DNA from: Bacillus sp. USDA818B3_A
Lineage (GTDB): Bacteria; Bacillota; Bacilli; Bacillales; Cytobacillaceae
Length of the DNA stretch: 64,000 nt
Reading direction: 5' to 3'
Assembly: GCF_009928415.1 (NCBI RefSeq)
Contig: NZ_JAABNN010000005.1
Span: 124,001-188,000, forward strand
Of the stretch, positions 16,864 to 24,671 are shown one piece after another. Under the pieces are notes generated by a model. It was not told where the DNA came from and searched no databases. It saw only the letters and a program-made list of their open reading frames with translations. Made by a program: the position numbers and the translations under genes. Positions within the stretch are counted from its first letter, which is position 1; each line of letters opens with the position of its first letter.

Positions 16864-16907
16864 GCTCGCTATGCCCACTTCAAATGATATGAGAAAGGAG
16901 AATTCGT

Positions 16908-17129
16908 TTGAAAGAATTTACCATCTGCTATACGTTTGACGATTGTTTTATTACTGAAAAAATGATAAAAACCTTAGATGTAAAAAAAGAAGAAGTGGAA
17001 AAAGAGATTTTTGAAAAGATGGATCGTAATCAATACTTTATCGTGAAAAATGATCAAGGAATATTTACTATCAATTCTAGTTTAGTTCGTTATGTACGTA
17101 TATTGAACGAGAGGATATTGGTCTCCTAA
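16908..17129 (+). CDS. Hypothetical protein, 73 residues
   Basis: A TTG start at 16908 has AGAAAGGAG 7 bases upstream, which is why this start is accepted. The protein begins MKEFTICYTFDDCFITEKMI and ends with IFTINSSLVRYVRILNERILVS. It is soluble, with an acidic helix (KKEEVEKEIFEKM) in the middle. The C-terminal half, FIVKNDQGIFTINSSLVRYVRI, looks like a beta hairpin. I do not recognise it. It follows the preceding small gene by 44 bp and may be cotranscribed. Confidence 0.55.
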   Translation: MKEFTICYTFDDCFITEKMIKTLDVKKEEVEKEIFEKMDRNQYFIVKNDQGIFTINSSLVRYVRILNERILVS

Positions 17130-17310
17130 TCCTCTCCGGTATGAAAAAGAGGTTCCTCCATACTTTTAAGAAACTAAGGTGACATTTGTTATTATTACCC
17201 CGTAACCCCACATAACCCGAAGCTAATTCAGCTAAATAATCCATAATAAAATTAGCTTCGACAATTGTCCATAATGTTCCCCTTCTTAATTTGCGATGAT
17301 CCCCAAACAA
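17077..17310 (-). CDS. Possible small gene or gene remnant
   Basis: On the minus strand a frame encodes FGDHRKLRRGTLWTIVEANF followed by IMDYLAELASGYVGLRG, which looks like real protein with natural codons. AAAAAGGG lies 6 bases before a TTG at 17310. The last 40 codons overlap the 3' end of the plus-strand gene at 16908-17129 and look less natural, so this may be a truncated remnant. The family is not recognised. Confidence 0.3.
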   Translation of the reverse strand: MFGDHRKLRRGTLWTIVEANFIMDYLAELASGYVGLRGNNNKCHLSFLKVWRNLFFIPERIRRPISSRSIYVHNELN

Positions 17311-17367
17311 GCTCATCCCTTTTTAAGTTTTCTAACATCCTGTATCATCTGCTGACTATTCTCTTTT

Positions 17368-17408
17368 AAATTGGATGGTCAATTTTTAGATAAATTGGAT
17401 GGTTAATT
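17368..17408. repeat. Short direct repeat AAATTGGATGGT(C/T)AATT
   Basis: Two copies of a 17-bp word start at 17368 and 17392, 24 bp apart, with one mismatch. They lie upstream of the small gene at 17476 and may be a tandem operator. Confidence 0.5.
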
Positions 17409-17475
17409 ATTAATCTTCATACGTTATGATTAATGTAAAAGTTCTATATTTATATTATAATAGTCGAGGTGAATC

Positions 17476-17667
17476 ATGAATATCATGTTCGGTTTAGTTA
17501 CGCTGGTTATAATCTTTGCCATCGTTTCTACACTATTTTTAACCGGGAAATCGGATGAAAACTACAGTAGCTCCACCAAGAGAAACACCACAAATCTAAC
17601 TTTAATTTACGTGGTGATTATTTTCCTCGCTCTCATTTCACTTGGCATCTATATTTGGCTAACTTAG
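17476..17667 (+). CDS. Small two-helix membrane protein
   Basis: A 63-residue protein with hydrophobic helices at about 4-22 and 43-61 joined by a polar linker (TGKSDENYSSSTKRNTTN). GAGGTG precedes the ATG with 5 bases of spacing. It is short, in the correct frame and well supplied with a ribosome binding site, so I accept it. No family is recognised. It lies 47 bp before the yfmQ-like gene and is probably expressed with it. Confidence 0.6.
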   Translation: MNIMFGLVTLVIIFAIVSTLFLTGKSDENYSSSTKRNTTNLTLIYVVIIFLALISLGIYIWLT

Positions 17668-17714
17668 TGAAACCAGCAAATAATATAATAAGTATTAGAT
17701 GGAGATGATGATTT

Positions 17715-18140
17715 ATGGTATGGACAATTATTTCGATTGTTCTTCTTAGCATTCTTAAACTCTTAATCACTTGTCTTCCGACTGGACCGGTGGAATGGCT
17801 GATCAAGAAATTTGAAACTCATTCAAAACTTAGTGTTGACAAAATTACCTTAACGAGGGACGGAAAACCGTTGGAAGGGGAAGACAAAGTAAAATTAGTT
17901 AATAGTTTTAACGAGGCCATTTTCTTAAAGAAACACTATATATATCCTGGAACAGAGGAATCATTTTTACATCCGGAGAATAGTGAAACTCCTTTAGTCA
18001 TTGATACTAAGACGGGCAAAAAAGATGTTAGGTTATTTTTATACAGATATAATGACCGTGTGGATGTCGTAAAACAGTACAAGAAAAAATTGGTCGCCTA
18101 TAGCCTCATGTCTGACAACCTTCAGAAATTTACTATTTAG
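17715..18140 (+). CDS. yfmQ: YfmQ family protein
   Basis: A 141-residue protein with one N-terminal membrane helix (MVWTIISIVLLSILKLLITCLP) and a soluble domain. The run CLPTGPVEWLIKKFETHSKL, the GKPLEGEDK segment, FLKKHYIYPG and DVVKQYKKKLVAYSL match my memory of Bacillus YfmQ closely. The function is unknown in the family. GGAG lies 10 bases before the ATG. The following hairpin has its U-tract on the other strand, so yfmQ may end less sharply. Confidence 0.85.
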   Translation: MVWTIISIVLLSILKLLITCLPTGPVEWLIKKFETHSKLSVDKITLTRDGKPLEGEDKVKLVNSFNEAIFLKKHYIYPGTEESFLHPENSETPLVIDTKTGKKDVRLFLYRYNDRVDVVKQYKKKLVAYSLMSDNLQKFTI

Positions 18141-18163
18141 AGTGACAATTTGTATAAAAAACT

Positions 18164-18188
18164 AAGGCTCAGCGCAGTACTGAGCCTT
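18164..18188 (-). terminator. Terminator hairpin of the kinase remnant
   Basis: A 9-bp stem AAGGCTCAG / CTGAGCCTT is followed on the minus strand by AGTTTTTTATA. It still serves the remnant at 18187-18442 and lies between convergent units. Confidence 0.8.
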
Positions 18189-18442
18189 ATAATTGAAATG
18201 TGTCTTTAATGATTTCCGCGACTTGTTCTGCACTTATTTTAGTATTATTTATTTTTATATACTCCTTCTTTTTGATTTCCCCTTCTAATGAATTTAATCT
18301 ATGTTTCTTCATCGTCTTTTTTAATTCATTTTCAGAACATTCAACTTTTCTTTTGGTAGGCTTATGTTCAAGTCTATGAGGACTTTTATTTCGTTTAAGC
18401 CTTTCCCCCAGGTTGCGGACCAAATATCAATACTAGCTTCAT
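18187..18442 (-). pseudogene. Remnant of a P-loop kinase/ATPase gene
   Basis: Starting from a proper GGAG...ATG at 18442 the frame reads MKLVLIFGPQPGGK, a Walker-A N-terminus, and then meets TAA. In the +1 frame the sequence continues to RLNSLEGEIKKKEYIKINNT and KISAEQVAEIIKDTF, which is the C-terminal end of small AAA/zeta-toxin-like kinases of Bacillus. The central 100 or so residues are missing. So the gene has an internal deletion with a frameshift near 18400, while ribosome binding site, start, end and terminator survive. A 78-residue frame from 18423 is a by-product of this. Confidence 0.65.
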
Positions 18443-18653
18443 GTTAATCTCCTTTATCTATATTCATTTTGAATATAATTCTCTTTAAATATTAAATATC
18501 CTTTTTAACGCCCCCATGACAATATGGAGCTCAATTAGCGAAGTATCTCTAAATACACTATAATGATGAAGAGGAAAACAGGGAAAGTGTCTAGTCCCTC
18601 CCATTATGGTACACTTGAGGGGCAAAGTTGATATGACATTAGAGGTGGCAAGA

Positions 18654-20036
18654 TTGAAAACAGTTGTAATAATTGGCGGCGGGATTACGGGATTATCCGC
18701 CATATATGAATTGCAAAAATGGAAAAAATCACATAAATCAGATGTTCGGCTGGTGCTCGCAGAAGCGTCAGAGCATCTTGGCGGGAAAATCCGAACCATT
18801 AAACAGGACGGATTTGTGATGGAAGCGGGTGCGGATTCCATCGTGGCCCGTAAAATGGAAACTATGACAACAATCGAAGAACTTGGTTTAGAAAATGAAG
18901 TGGTCTTCAATGCGACAGGCCGTTCCTACATATATTCAGATGGAGAATTAAAGTTAATTCCTGAGGATGCCGTTTTCGGTATTCCTGCAAGTATTGAATC
19001 TTTGGCGAAAAGCACGCTCGTTTCTGCAGAAGGAAAGGTCGCGGCACTGAAGGACTTTTATACAAAAAATGAAACTTTCACAAAGAACGATTCCATCGGT
19101 TCTTTTCTTGAGCATTTTCTAGGGACAGAACTGGTCGAAAAACAAATTGCCCCTGTCCTTTCAGGCGTCTATTCCGGAAAATTAACTGATTTAACACTTG
19201 CCTCTACCCTTCCTTATTTGATCGATTATAAGGAACAATACGGAAGTATTATTAAAGGGCTCGAGGCCAATAAACAAAGATTTAAAGGCGGAGAAAGAAA
19301 GTTTATTTCGTTTAAAAATGGTCTGGGATCAATTATTGACGCGTTTGAGGAAAAGCTGGATGATACAGAAATCTTAACCAAAACAAAGGCGGTTAAAATT
19401 GAAAAAAGCAAGAGCGGGTATCAAGTGTTTCTAGACAATCAGGAAATCATCGAAGCGGATTACGTCGTACTTAGTATTCCGAATACAGCTGCCGAAAAGC
19501 TAATCGATGATTTAGAACTTATAAATGAATTCTCCAAATTCAAAAACAGTTCACTTATCAGTGTGTATATGGGATTTGACGTGCCTGACAGTCTGCTCCC
19601 TTCAGATGGAACAGGTTTTATTGCTGCAAATACGGATGAATTGTCCTGCAATGCCTGTACTTGGACAAGCCGGAAGTGGGAGCATACGTCAGGTTCCGGA
19701 AACCTGCTTGTCAGACTGTTTTATAAAAACAGCCATCCTGCCTACGCTTCGTTAGAAAAAATGGAGAAAGAGGAACTGCTTGAGATGGCGTTAGAGGATA
19801 TTTACAAAAGTCTCGGGATCACTGCCAAACCAGTTGCCAGCGAAGTGACGAAATGGGCCGATCAAATGCCAAATTATTTGATTTCCCATCCAAAAGGTGT
19901 AGAATCGCTTGAAAGCAAACTGGCAGCCGATTACCCTGGAATCATCCTTGCCGGTTGTTCCTATTATGGAGTTGGTATTCCAGACTGTATCCAAAACGGT
20001 ATCGATACAGCAAGGAAGATCATCCTAACTTTTTAA
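18654..20036 (+). CDS. hemY: Coproporphyrinogen III/protoporphyrinogen oxidase (HemY/CgoX)
   Basis: The 460-residue flavoprotein should oxidise coproporphyrinogen III (or protoporphyrinogen IX) in haem synthesis. It begins KTVVIIGGGITGLSAIYEL with the FAD-binding GGGITG, has LAEASEHLGGKIRTI, APVLSGVYSGKLTDLTLAST, TACTWTSRKW-type CTWTSRKW, and the C-terminal GCSYYGVGIPDCIQNGIDTA. A TTG at 18654 with AGAGGTGG 5 bases upstream is preferred to starts at 18606 or 18633. It is not next to hemE or hemH, so it may be a second copy. It ends before a strong terminator. Confidence 0.9.
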   Translation: MKTVVIIGGGITGLSAIYELQKWKKSHKSDVRLVLAEASEHLGGKIRTIKQDGFVMEAGADSIVARKMETMTTIEELGLENEVVFNATGRSYIYSDGELKLIPEDAVFGIPASIESLAKSTLVSAEGKVAALKDFYTKNETFTKNDSIGSFLEHFLGTELVEKQIAPVLSGVYSGKLTDLTLASTLPYLIDYKEQYGSIIKGLEANKQRFKGGERKFISFKNGLGSIIDAFEEKLDDTEILTKTKAVKIEKSKSGYQVFLDNQEIIEADYVVLSIPNTAAEKLIDDLELINEFSKFKNSSLISVYMGFDVPDSLLPSDGTGFIAANTDELSCNACTWTSRKWEHTSGSGNLLVRLFYKNSHPAYASLEKMEKEELLEMALEDIYKSLGITAKPVASEVTKWADQMPNYLISHPKGVESLESKLAADYPGIILAGCSYYGVGIPDCIQNGIDTARKIILTF

Positions 20037-20072
20037 AAAGTAGTTGTGTTAAAAGAGAAATCTAAAAAACAA

Positions 20073-20114
20073 TTGAAAAAAGACCAAACGTGTGTGACGT
20101 TGGTCTTTTTTCAA
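20073..20114. terminator. Terminator of hemY
   Basis: A perfect 15-bp stem TTGAAAAAAGACCAA / TTGGTCTTTTTTCAA with a 12-nt loop acts in both directions. Confidence 0.93.
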
Positions 20115-20208
20115 TCATTTTTTCATCTCACGTTCAAGTCTTGCAATTTTCTGTTGAATTTTTATTAAAATACCTTTATTTGCCCCTGTTACAAGCGTAT
20201 TTTGTCAT
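20115..20208 (-). pseudogene. Remnant of a short-chain dehydrogenase gene
   Basis: GGAGG and 6 bases precede ATG at 20208, which reads MTKYA; after a one-base shift the frame gives LVTGANKGI, the nucleotide-binding N-terminus of carbonyl-reductase-like SDRs. It then jumps to IKIQQKIARLEREMKK and a stop at 20115. About 200 residues are missing. Like the kinase remnant across hemY, only the two ends remain. The SDR call rests on 13 residues and is tentative. Confidence 0.45.
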
Positions 20209-20390
20209 ATTTTTTTCCTCCAATATTATATTGATTAATACAATTAAGAATATACAACCTAAACCTAAGTTGAGGTCAAGGTGTTTTTTTAGCGTCATCA
20301 TGTCATTGCTATGGGTCGGGAAGGAAGTACATATCTTAAAAAACTTGGTGCCCTTAAAAGAGGATTCTAGGCTTGATTAAGACCCCTTTT

Positions 20391-20915
20391 CTAATAGTTA
20401 TTTTTCAAATGATGTACCAGTTCTTCTGCACTTTCGAGGACTTGTTCGTTCGTTAATAGGCGTACTCCCTGCTTCGTAAAAGTAGGCAAGAACCTCATTC
20501 CGGTTAAGTTAGCGGTTGCCTGGAATGGTTTGGTTAATTCGCTCAAGCTGAAGTAATTATATCCTCCAGCTTGATAGGCTGATTCTGGTCCGCCAGTTGA
20601 AATAGCTAACACAAGCTCCTTGCCGCGCAATTTCGTTCCTTCTGATCCATATGCCCAACCGTAAGTAAGAACCAAATCCTGCCATTGTTTTAATAAAGCT
20701 GGTGAACTGTACCAGTAGAATGGGAATTGCAAAACGATACGATCATGCTCCATTAGGAGCTGCTGTTCTGTTTCCACATCAATCTCAAATGTTGGGTAAT
20801 GTGCATATAGATTATGGACAGTAACATTTTCTTCTTGTTGAAGACGGTTCATCCAGGTTCTATTTACCTTCGATTGTTCCAAGTTTGGATGGGTAACAAT
20901 AACTAATGTTTTCAT
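20391..20915 (-). CDS. Flavodoxin-fold NAD(P)H oxidoreductase (YwrO/KefF type), copy 2
   Basis: A 174-residue FMN-dependent quinone reductase-like protein. It begins MKTLVIVTHPNLEQSKVNRTW, has LQFPFYWYSSPALLKQWQD and YGWAYG, the flavin- and quinone-binding segments of the NQO/MdaB/YwrO family, and AISTGGPESAYQAGGYN. The ATG at 20915 is preferred over a GTG at 20924 because AAAGG is correctly spaced. It is the last gene of a MarR-linked cluster and is clearly a duplicate of the preceding gene. A palindromic operator lies at 20932-20952. Likely role: two-electron reduction of quinones or electrophiles under stress. Confidence 0.9.
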   Translation of the reverse strand: MKTLVIVTHPNLEQSKVNRTWMNRLQQEENVTVHNLYAHYPTFEIDVETEQQLLMEHDRIVLQFPFYWYSSPALLKQWQDLVLTYGWAYGSEGTKLRGKELVLAISTGGPESAYQAGGYNYFSLSELTKPFQATANLTGMRFLPTFTKQGVRLLTNEQVLESAEELVHHLKNNY

Positions 20916-20931
20916 TTTGATCACCTTTCAA

Positions 20932-20952
20932 TTGTTTGTATATGTAAACAAA
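20932..20952. promoter_or_regulatory. MarR-type operator 4
   Basis: TGTTT-(GTATATGT)-AAACA forms a dyad 17 bp upstream of the second reductase gene. It is the most diverged of four similar sites in the cluster. Confidence 0.6.
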
Positions 20953-21004
20953 AATCATGAAAAGGTATTTCAGTGGAAGAAATACCTTTATTTAAATATT
21001 TTAA

Positions 21005-21541
21005 TTAAGCTTCTATTAAAGATGGCTGAAGAACGTGATTTACATAGGCTTTTGCATTTTCTTCAAGTTGTTCATCTGTGACATGCATAACACCATTGAG
21101 CACAAATAACGGCATAAAACGAGTACCTATGAGGTTGCTTGTTTGCTGCAAAGGAGTTGTTAAAGTCTCCATAGTAAAATGATTGTAGCCAGTAGGCTGA
21201 TAAGAATTTTCCGGCCCAAAGGTTGAAATCGCAAGACCTAGTTCTTTACCGTGAAGCTTGTTTCCGCCTTCTCCATAAGCCCAGCCGTAAGAGAGCACTT
21301 CATCCTGCCATTGTTTTAACAAAGTAGGCGTGCTGTACCAGTAGAATGGAAATTGAAGAATAATACGGTCATGTGATTCTAATAGGTTTTGCTCGTGTGC
21401 TACGTTTATTTTCCCGTCCGGATACGTTTGATAAAGAGTATGAATCGTAATTTCTTCGTGTTTTTTCAATTCCTGCATCCAAGTGCGGTTAATTCGAGAT
21501 TGTTCCAAATTTGGGTGGGTAATAATTACAAGAGTTTTCAT
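21005..21541 (-). CDS. Flavodoxin-fold NAD(P)H oxidoreductase (YwrO/KefF type), copy 1
   Basis: A 178-residue paralogue of the next gene, sharing HPNLEQS.(I/V)NRTWM, LQFPFYWYS and YGWAYG, and probably an FMN-dependent quinone or azo reductase. Differences cluster in the region after YQ(A/P)(G/T)GYN, which shapes the active site, so substrates may differ. GGAGAC precedes the ATG. A perfect 20-bp palindrome about 60 bp upstream suggests its own MarR-controlled promoter. Confidence 0.9.
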   Translation of the reverse strand: MKTLVIITHPNLEQSRINRTWMQELKKHEEITIHTLYQTYPDGKINVAHEQNLLESHDRIILQFPFYWYSTPTLLKQWQDEVLSYGWAYGEGGNKLHGKELGLAISTFGPENSYQPTGYNHFTMETLTTPLQQTSNLIGTRFMPLFVLNGVMHVTDEQLEENAKAYVNHVLQPSLIEA

Positions 21542-21599
21542 TTTTAAGTCTCCTTTTTTTCTAGTTTTGAATACACTTATTTTTCATCCGAGAACTTTT

Positions 21600-21619
21600 A
21601 CATTTGTATATACAAATGT
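21600..21619. promoter_or_regulatory. MarR-type operator 3
   Basis: A perfect 20-bp palindrome, ACATTTGTAT / ATACAAATGT, lies 58-78 bp before the first reductase gene. Its core ATTTGTATATACAAAT recurs before each gene of the cluster. Confidence 0.8.
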
Positions 21620-21633
21620 AGTTTTAAAAAATT

Positions 21634-22281
21634 TTATTTTTCTTCAAATATAATTTCTGTTTCCGTTTGATTTTCGAACATGCTATAAAATGCATTCGCA
21701 ATATTTTCAGCTGAGAAGTAGGTTCCTTCTTGTACAAACCCTTTTATGGTTAAGGTTCCAACATAAATTCCTTTAGGGCTCAATTCTTGTTGTAAGCTGT
21801 ATGCTAAATTGCGAATTCCTGCTTTTCCAATCGCTAAGGAAGAATAGTCAGCATAGGGGTGAAGAGCTAATCCTCCGCCCGTTAATAAAATTGTTCCATT
21901 TTCCATATGAGGAATCACTTCTTTTACACTAGTAAGAGCTCCAGCTACACTGATTTTAAAATCTTCTACTAATTGGTCAACGCTTAATGCTGTTGGTTTG
22001 CCTGGTCTTCCTGAAGCAGCATTATATAAAAGTACATCAATTTTTCCATAAGTTTTAATTACTGTCTTAATGGCTGTTTTTAAAGATTCTTCTGAAGAGG
22101 CATCCCCTGGAAATCCTTTTGCTTCGATCCCATCATGTTTAAGTTCATATTCATATTTTTGTAGTGACTCCATACTCCGGGAAATCAGAGCAACTTTAAA
22201 GCCTTCTTTTCCGAATCTCCTTGCTGTATTTAAGCTAATCCCTGGTCCAGCACCGACAATTAGCAAAATCTTTTCCAACAT
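21634..22281 (-). CDS. Atypical SDR-family protein
   Basis: A 215-residue Rossmann-fold oxidoreductase with IVGAGPGIS (nucleotide loop), ISRSMESL, and YNAASGRPG in place of NNAG. In the active-site region, YADYSSLAIGKAG, the lysine has leucine rather than tyrosine four residues before it; the nearest tyrosine is seven before. Catalysis may therefore differ or be lost. The ATG at 22281, 8 bases after GGAGG, is preferred over a TTG at 22296. It sits between marR and the two reductases, with operators on both sides. Confidence 0.83.
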   Translation of the reverse strand: MLEKILLIVGAGPGISLNTARRFGKEGFKVALISRSMESLQKYEYELKHDGIEAKGFPGDASSEESLKTAIKTVIKTYGKIDVLLYNAASGRPGKPTALSVDQLVEDFKISVAGALTSVKEVIPHMENGTILLTGGGLALHPYADYSSLAIGKAGIRNLAYSLQQELSPKGIYVGTLTIKGFVQEGTYFSAENIANAFYSMFENQTETEIIFEEK

Positions 22282-22299
22282 AACAACAGCCTCCAACTT

Positions 22300-22315
22300 A
22301 TTTGTATATGCAAAT
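22300..22315. promoter_or_regulatory. MarR-type operator 2
   Basis: ATTTGTATATGCAAAT lies between marR and the SDR gene, 19 bp before the SDR start codon. Confidence 0.75.
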
Positions 22316-22330
22316 GAAAGGGTAAAAAAA

Positions 22331-22765
22331 TTATTGATCTTTTTCTAGCTTATTGCTTGCTTCGTGAAGCATTTTACTTAAATCTTTACTGAATTCGCTT
22401 CCTAAGACACTGGAATAGCTAGTAAACAATTCTTTTAAAGAAACCCGAAATTGATGGTACATTTTTTCTCCTTCTTCAGTTAAAGAGATAAACGTTTGTT
22501 TTCCATCCATTTTTCTGGTGACCAGTTTTAATTTTTCAAGTTTATCAATAAACCTCGTACTTGTCGAAGGCGCTATGGATAACTTGTGGCATAGTTCCTT
22601 TTGTGTGATTTCCGGATGGAATTTCACAATCATAATCATGTAAAGATATGAAGGAGCTAAGTCACCAAAATCAAATGTTTTTTCGGCTAATTTTGTAATG
22701 TTACGAGCAAACCGGCTGGCTGTAAAGTAAAGACAATGAATTAATACCTGTTCTTCTTCATTCAT
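22331..22765 (-). CDS. MarR-family transcriptional regulator
   Basis: A 144-residue winged-helix repressor. The helix-turn-helix is seen in EITQKELCHKLSIAPSTSTRFIDKLEKLKLV (about 54-84), followed by the wing RKMDGKQTFISLTEEG. Cys58 in KELCHKL and a Cys at residue 10 could sense oxidants, which is inference. AAGGATC precedes the ATG. An operator-like palindrome at 22786-22801 suggests it represses itself, and related sites suggest it controls the SDR and both reductases. It heads the cluster. Confidence 0.92.
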   Translation of the reverse strand: MNEEEQVLIHCLYFTASRFARNITKLAEKTFDFGDLAPSYLYMIMIVKFHPEITQKELCHKLSIAPSTSTRFIDKLEKLKLVTRKMDGKQTFISLTEEGEKMYHQFRVSLKELFTSYSSVLGSEFSKDLSKMLHEASNKLEKDQ

Positions 22766-22785
22766 TTAATCAGATCCTTTTAATC

Positions 22786-22801
22786 ATTTGCATATACAAA
22801 T
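22786..22801. promoter_or_regulatory. MarR-type operator 1
   Basis: ATTTGCATATACAAAT lies 21 bp upstream of the marR start, overlapping the expected promoter; it is the reverse of the form found before the SDR gene. Confidence 0.75.
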
Positions 22802-22924
22802 TAACACGAAATTATGTTAAGGTCAACTATATCATTTTTCTTGTTTCCATCAGAAACAGTGTATATTATATGTTCTAAAAACCTACTAATAATACGAAAA
22901 TGCCTATATACTAACAAATAAAAG

Positions 22925-22952
22925 GAGTCCAATTCATATGCGAATTGAACTC
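22925..22952 (-). terminator. Terminator of the MocR gene
   Basis: A stem GAGT-C-CAATTC / GAATTG-A-ACTC with loop ATATGC is followed on the minus strand by CTTTTATTTG. Confidence 0.75.
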
Positions 22953-23024
22953 TGAAATATATTGCTAATTTACTTTCCTACTTTAAAACCAAACCAGTTA
23001 CTGTATTCAGCTATCCTTTTTCTT

Positions 23025-24461
23025 TTAGGTTAATACGGTATGAAGGGCATCTGCAAATCTTTTAATTCCTTCATGAATATTTTCTTCCTTTTCCCTTGAA
23101 AAGGTAAAACGGACAAATCCTTTTCCGGAGCCCATCGTCGAACCCGGAACAAAAATAACTCCTCGTTTAATCGATTCTTCAAGCAACTGGATTTCATTAA
23201 CTTCCTTTTTTATCCGGGACCATAGATGAATACCGCCATTTGGAATCGTATATTCAACGAGTCCATGTAAATTTGACTCAAGGCTATCAACGATTTGATT
23301 TCTTCTGCTTTCTAACTGTTTCACGAGATGCTTGATATGGGATTCAAACTCCGTCGAGTCTAAAAAGTCATTTGCAATCCATTGACTGTAACTTGCATGT
23401 CCAAAATCTACTTGCTGTTTGGCATCAGACAGCCTCTCAATCACCGCCCTTGGTCCGATAATCCAGCCGATTCTTAGTCCTGAAGCAACTATCTTGGTCA
23501 ACGAACTAATATAAAGCACATTTCCATGCTGGTCAAATGATTTAAGCGTCCGCATTTTTTCCCCTGTAAATGATGTTAAGCTGTATGGATCATCTTCCAC
23601 AACTGGGATCCCGTATTCAGAGGATATTTCCAGCACCTTTTTCCGTCTTTCTTCATCCATTAAAGTTCCAGTCGGATTGTGAAAAATGGGATTCAAAAAA
23701 ATCATTTTGATTCGATGTTTTTTATATAATTCGGTGATATCGTTTGGGTTGATCCCTTCCTTATCTACCTTTAAGGGATACGTTTTGATGCCAGCTGATT
23801 TAAAAACAGGCAAATTATAATGATAGGAAGGGGCTTCGATGGCAACGGCATCCCCCGGCTTTAAAAGGCATTGAACAACGAGATGCAAGGCCTGCTGCGC
23901 CCCTGATGTAACTAGGATTGAAGAAGGGTCCGTTTCAATCCCGCGGAATTGTTTGACATGATTCGTTAGGGTCTCACGAAGGATGACGCTGCCTTGGGGA
24001 TGATCATAACCTAAGGACCCGATAAAGGATCGATTGGCGGTAATCTCTCGCAGTGAGTTCATCGGAAAAAGATCCTGAGATAATTCCCCGCTGGCTAAAT
24101 TAATGAGTTTCTGCTCTGCCATTTCCTTGTGAATCCTTTGAGTGACAGGCAAATTAGGCAAAAATGAACCTGCCTCAATATACCGGTTCCAGCTTGGAAT
24201 CCGTTTCTTAGTCATTCCCCAAATATCTTTGCTGACGGTCGTCCCGCTTCCCCTATTTCGATTAATGAGTCCGTTGGATTCGAGTTCATCATAGGCAGCA
24301 ATGACTGTGCTTCTATTAACCCCAAGCTCTTTAGCTAAACCTCTTTCAGAAGGCAGCGGCTTATCCGGCGGAAATGTACCATCAGCAATTCCGTTCTCAA
24401 TATACTCGGCAAGTTGTCTATAAATTGGTGTTTTTGAGTTTCGATCAGGTTTCCAATCCAT
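23025..24461 (-). CDS. MocR/PdxR-type GntR-aminotransferase fusion regulator
   Basis: A 478-residue regulator with a GntR winged helix at residues 10-76 (PSERGLAKELGVNRSTVIAAYDELES) joined by a linker to a class I aminotransferase-like domain (about 120-475). The PLP lysine is Lys323 in SSLTKIVASGLRIGW; NPIFHNPTG and VEDDPY are intact. Proteins of this family sense PLP or amino acids and control vitamin B6 or amino-acid genes. The gene is monocistronic and divergent from bcrC. Its target is not evident; no pdx genes are nearby. Confidence 0.93.
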   Translation of the reverse strand: MDWKPDRNSKTPIYRQLAEYIENGIADGTFPPDKPLPSERGLAKELGVNRSTVIAAYDELESNGLINRNRGSGTTVSKDIWGMTKKRIPSWNRYIEAGSFLPNLPVTQRIHKEMAEQKLINLASGELSQDLFPMNSLREITANRSFIGSLGYDHPQGSVILRETLTNHVKQFRGIETDPSSILVTSGAQQALHLVVQCLLKPGDAVAIEAPSYHYNLPVFKSAGIKTYPLKVDKEGINPNDITELYKKHRIKMIFLNPIFHNPTGTLMDEERRKKVLEISSEYGIPVVEDDPYSLTSFTGEKMRTLKSFDQHGNVLYISSLTKIVASGLRIGWIIGPRAVIERLSDAKQQVDFGHASYSQWIANDFLDSTEFESHIKHLVKQLESRRNQIVDSLESNLHGLVEYTIPNGGIHLWSRIKKEVNEIQLLEESIKRGVIFVPGSTMGSGKGFVRFTFSREKEENIHEGIKRFADALHTVLT

Positions 24462-24671
24462 TTGTGATATCCTTTGATTTTTTTAATTTCATATTATCAT
24501 TTATAGCCTATTGTTTAAACAGAAATAATCCCCTGTTAACCAAATAGGAGTTTTAAATCTTAATGAATTATTAATGCTTTGTTAAGGAGAACCTAAATGT
24601 TTATTTGTATGATTAGATTGCCCAATTCAGTTTGAACAAAACATTCTTTAATTCGGAGATGAGGGGATAGA

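Noticed and set aside
20090..20380. Plus-strand 96-residue hydrophobic frame after hemY
   Set aside because: It starts inside the hemY terminator, has no ribosome binding site and runs antisense to the SDR remnant.
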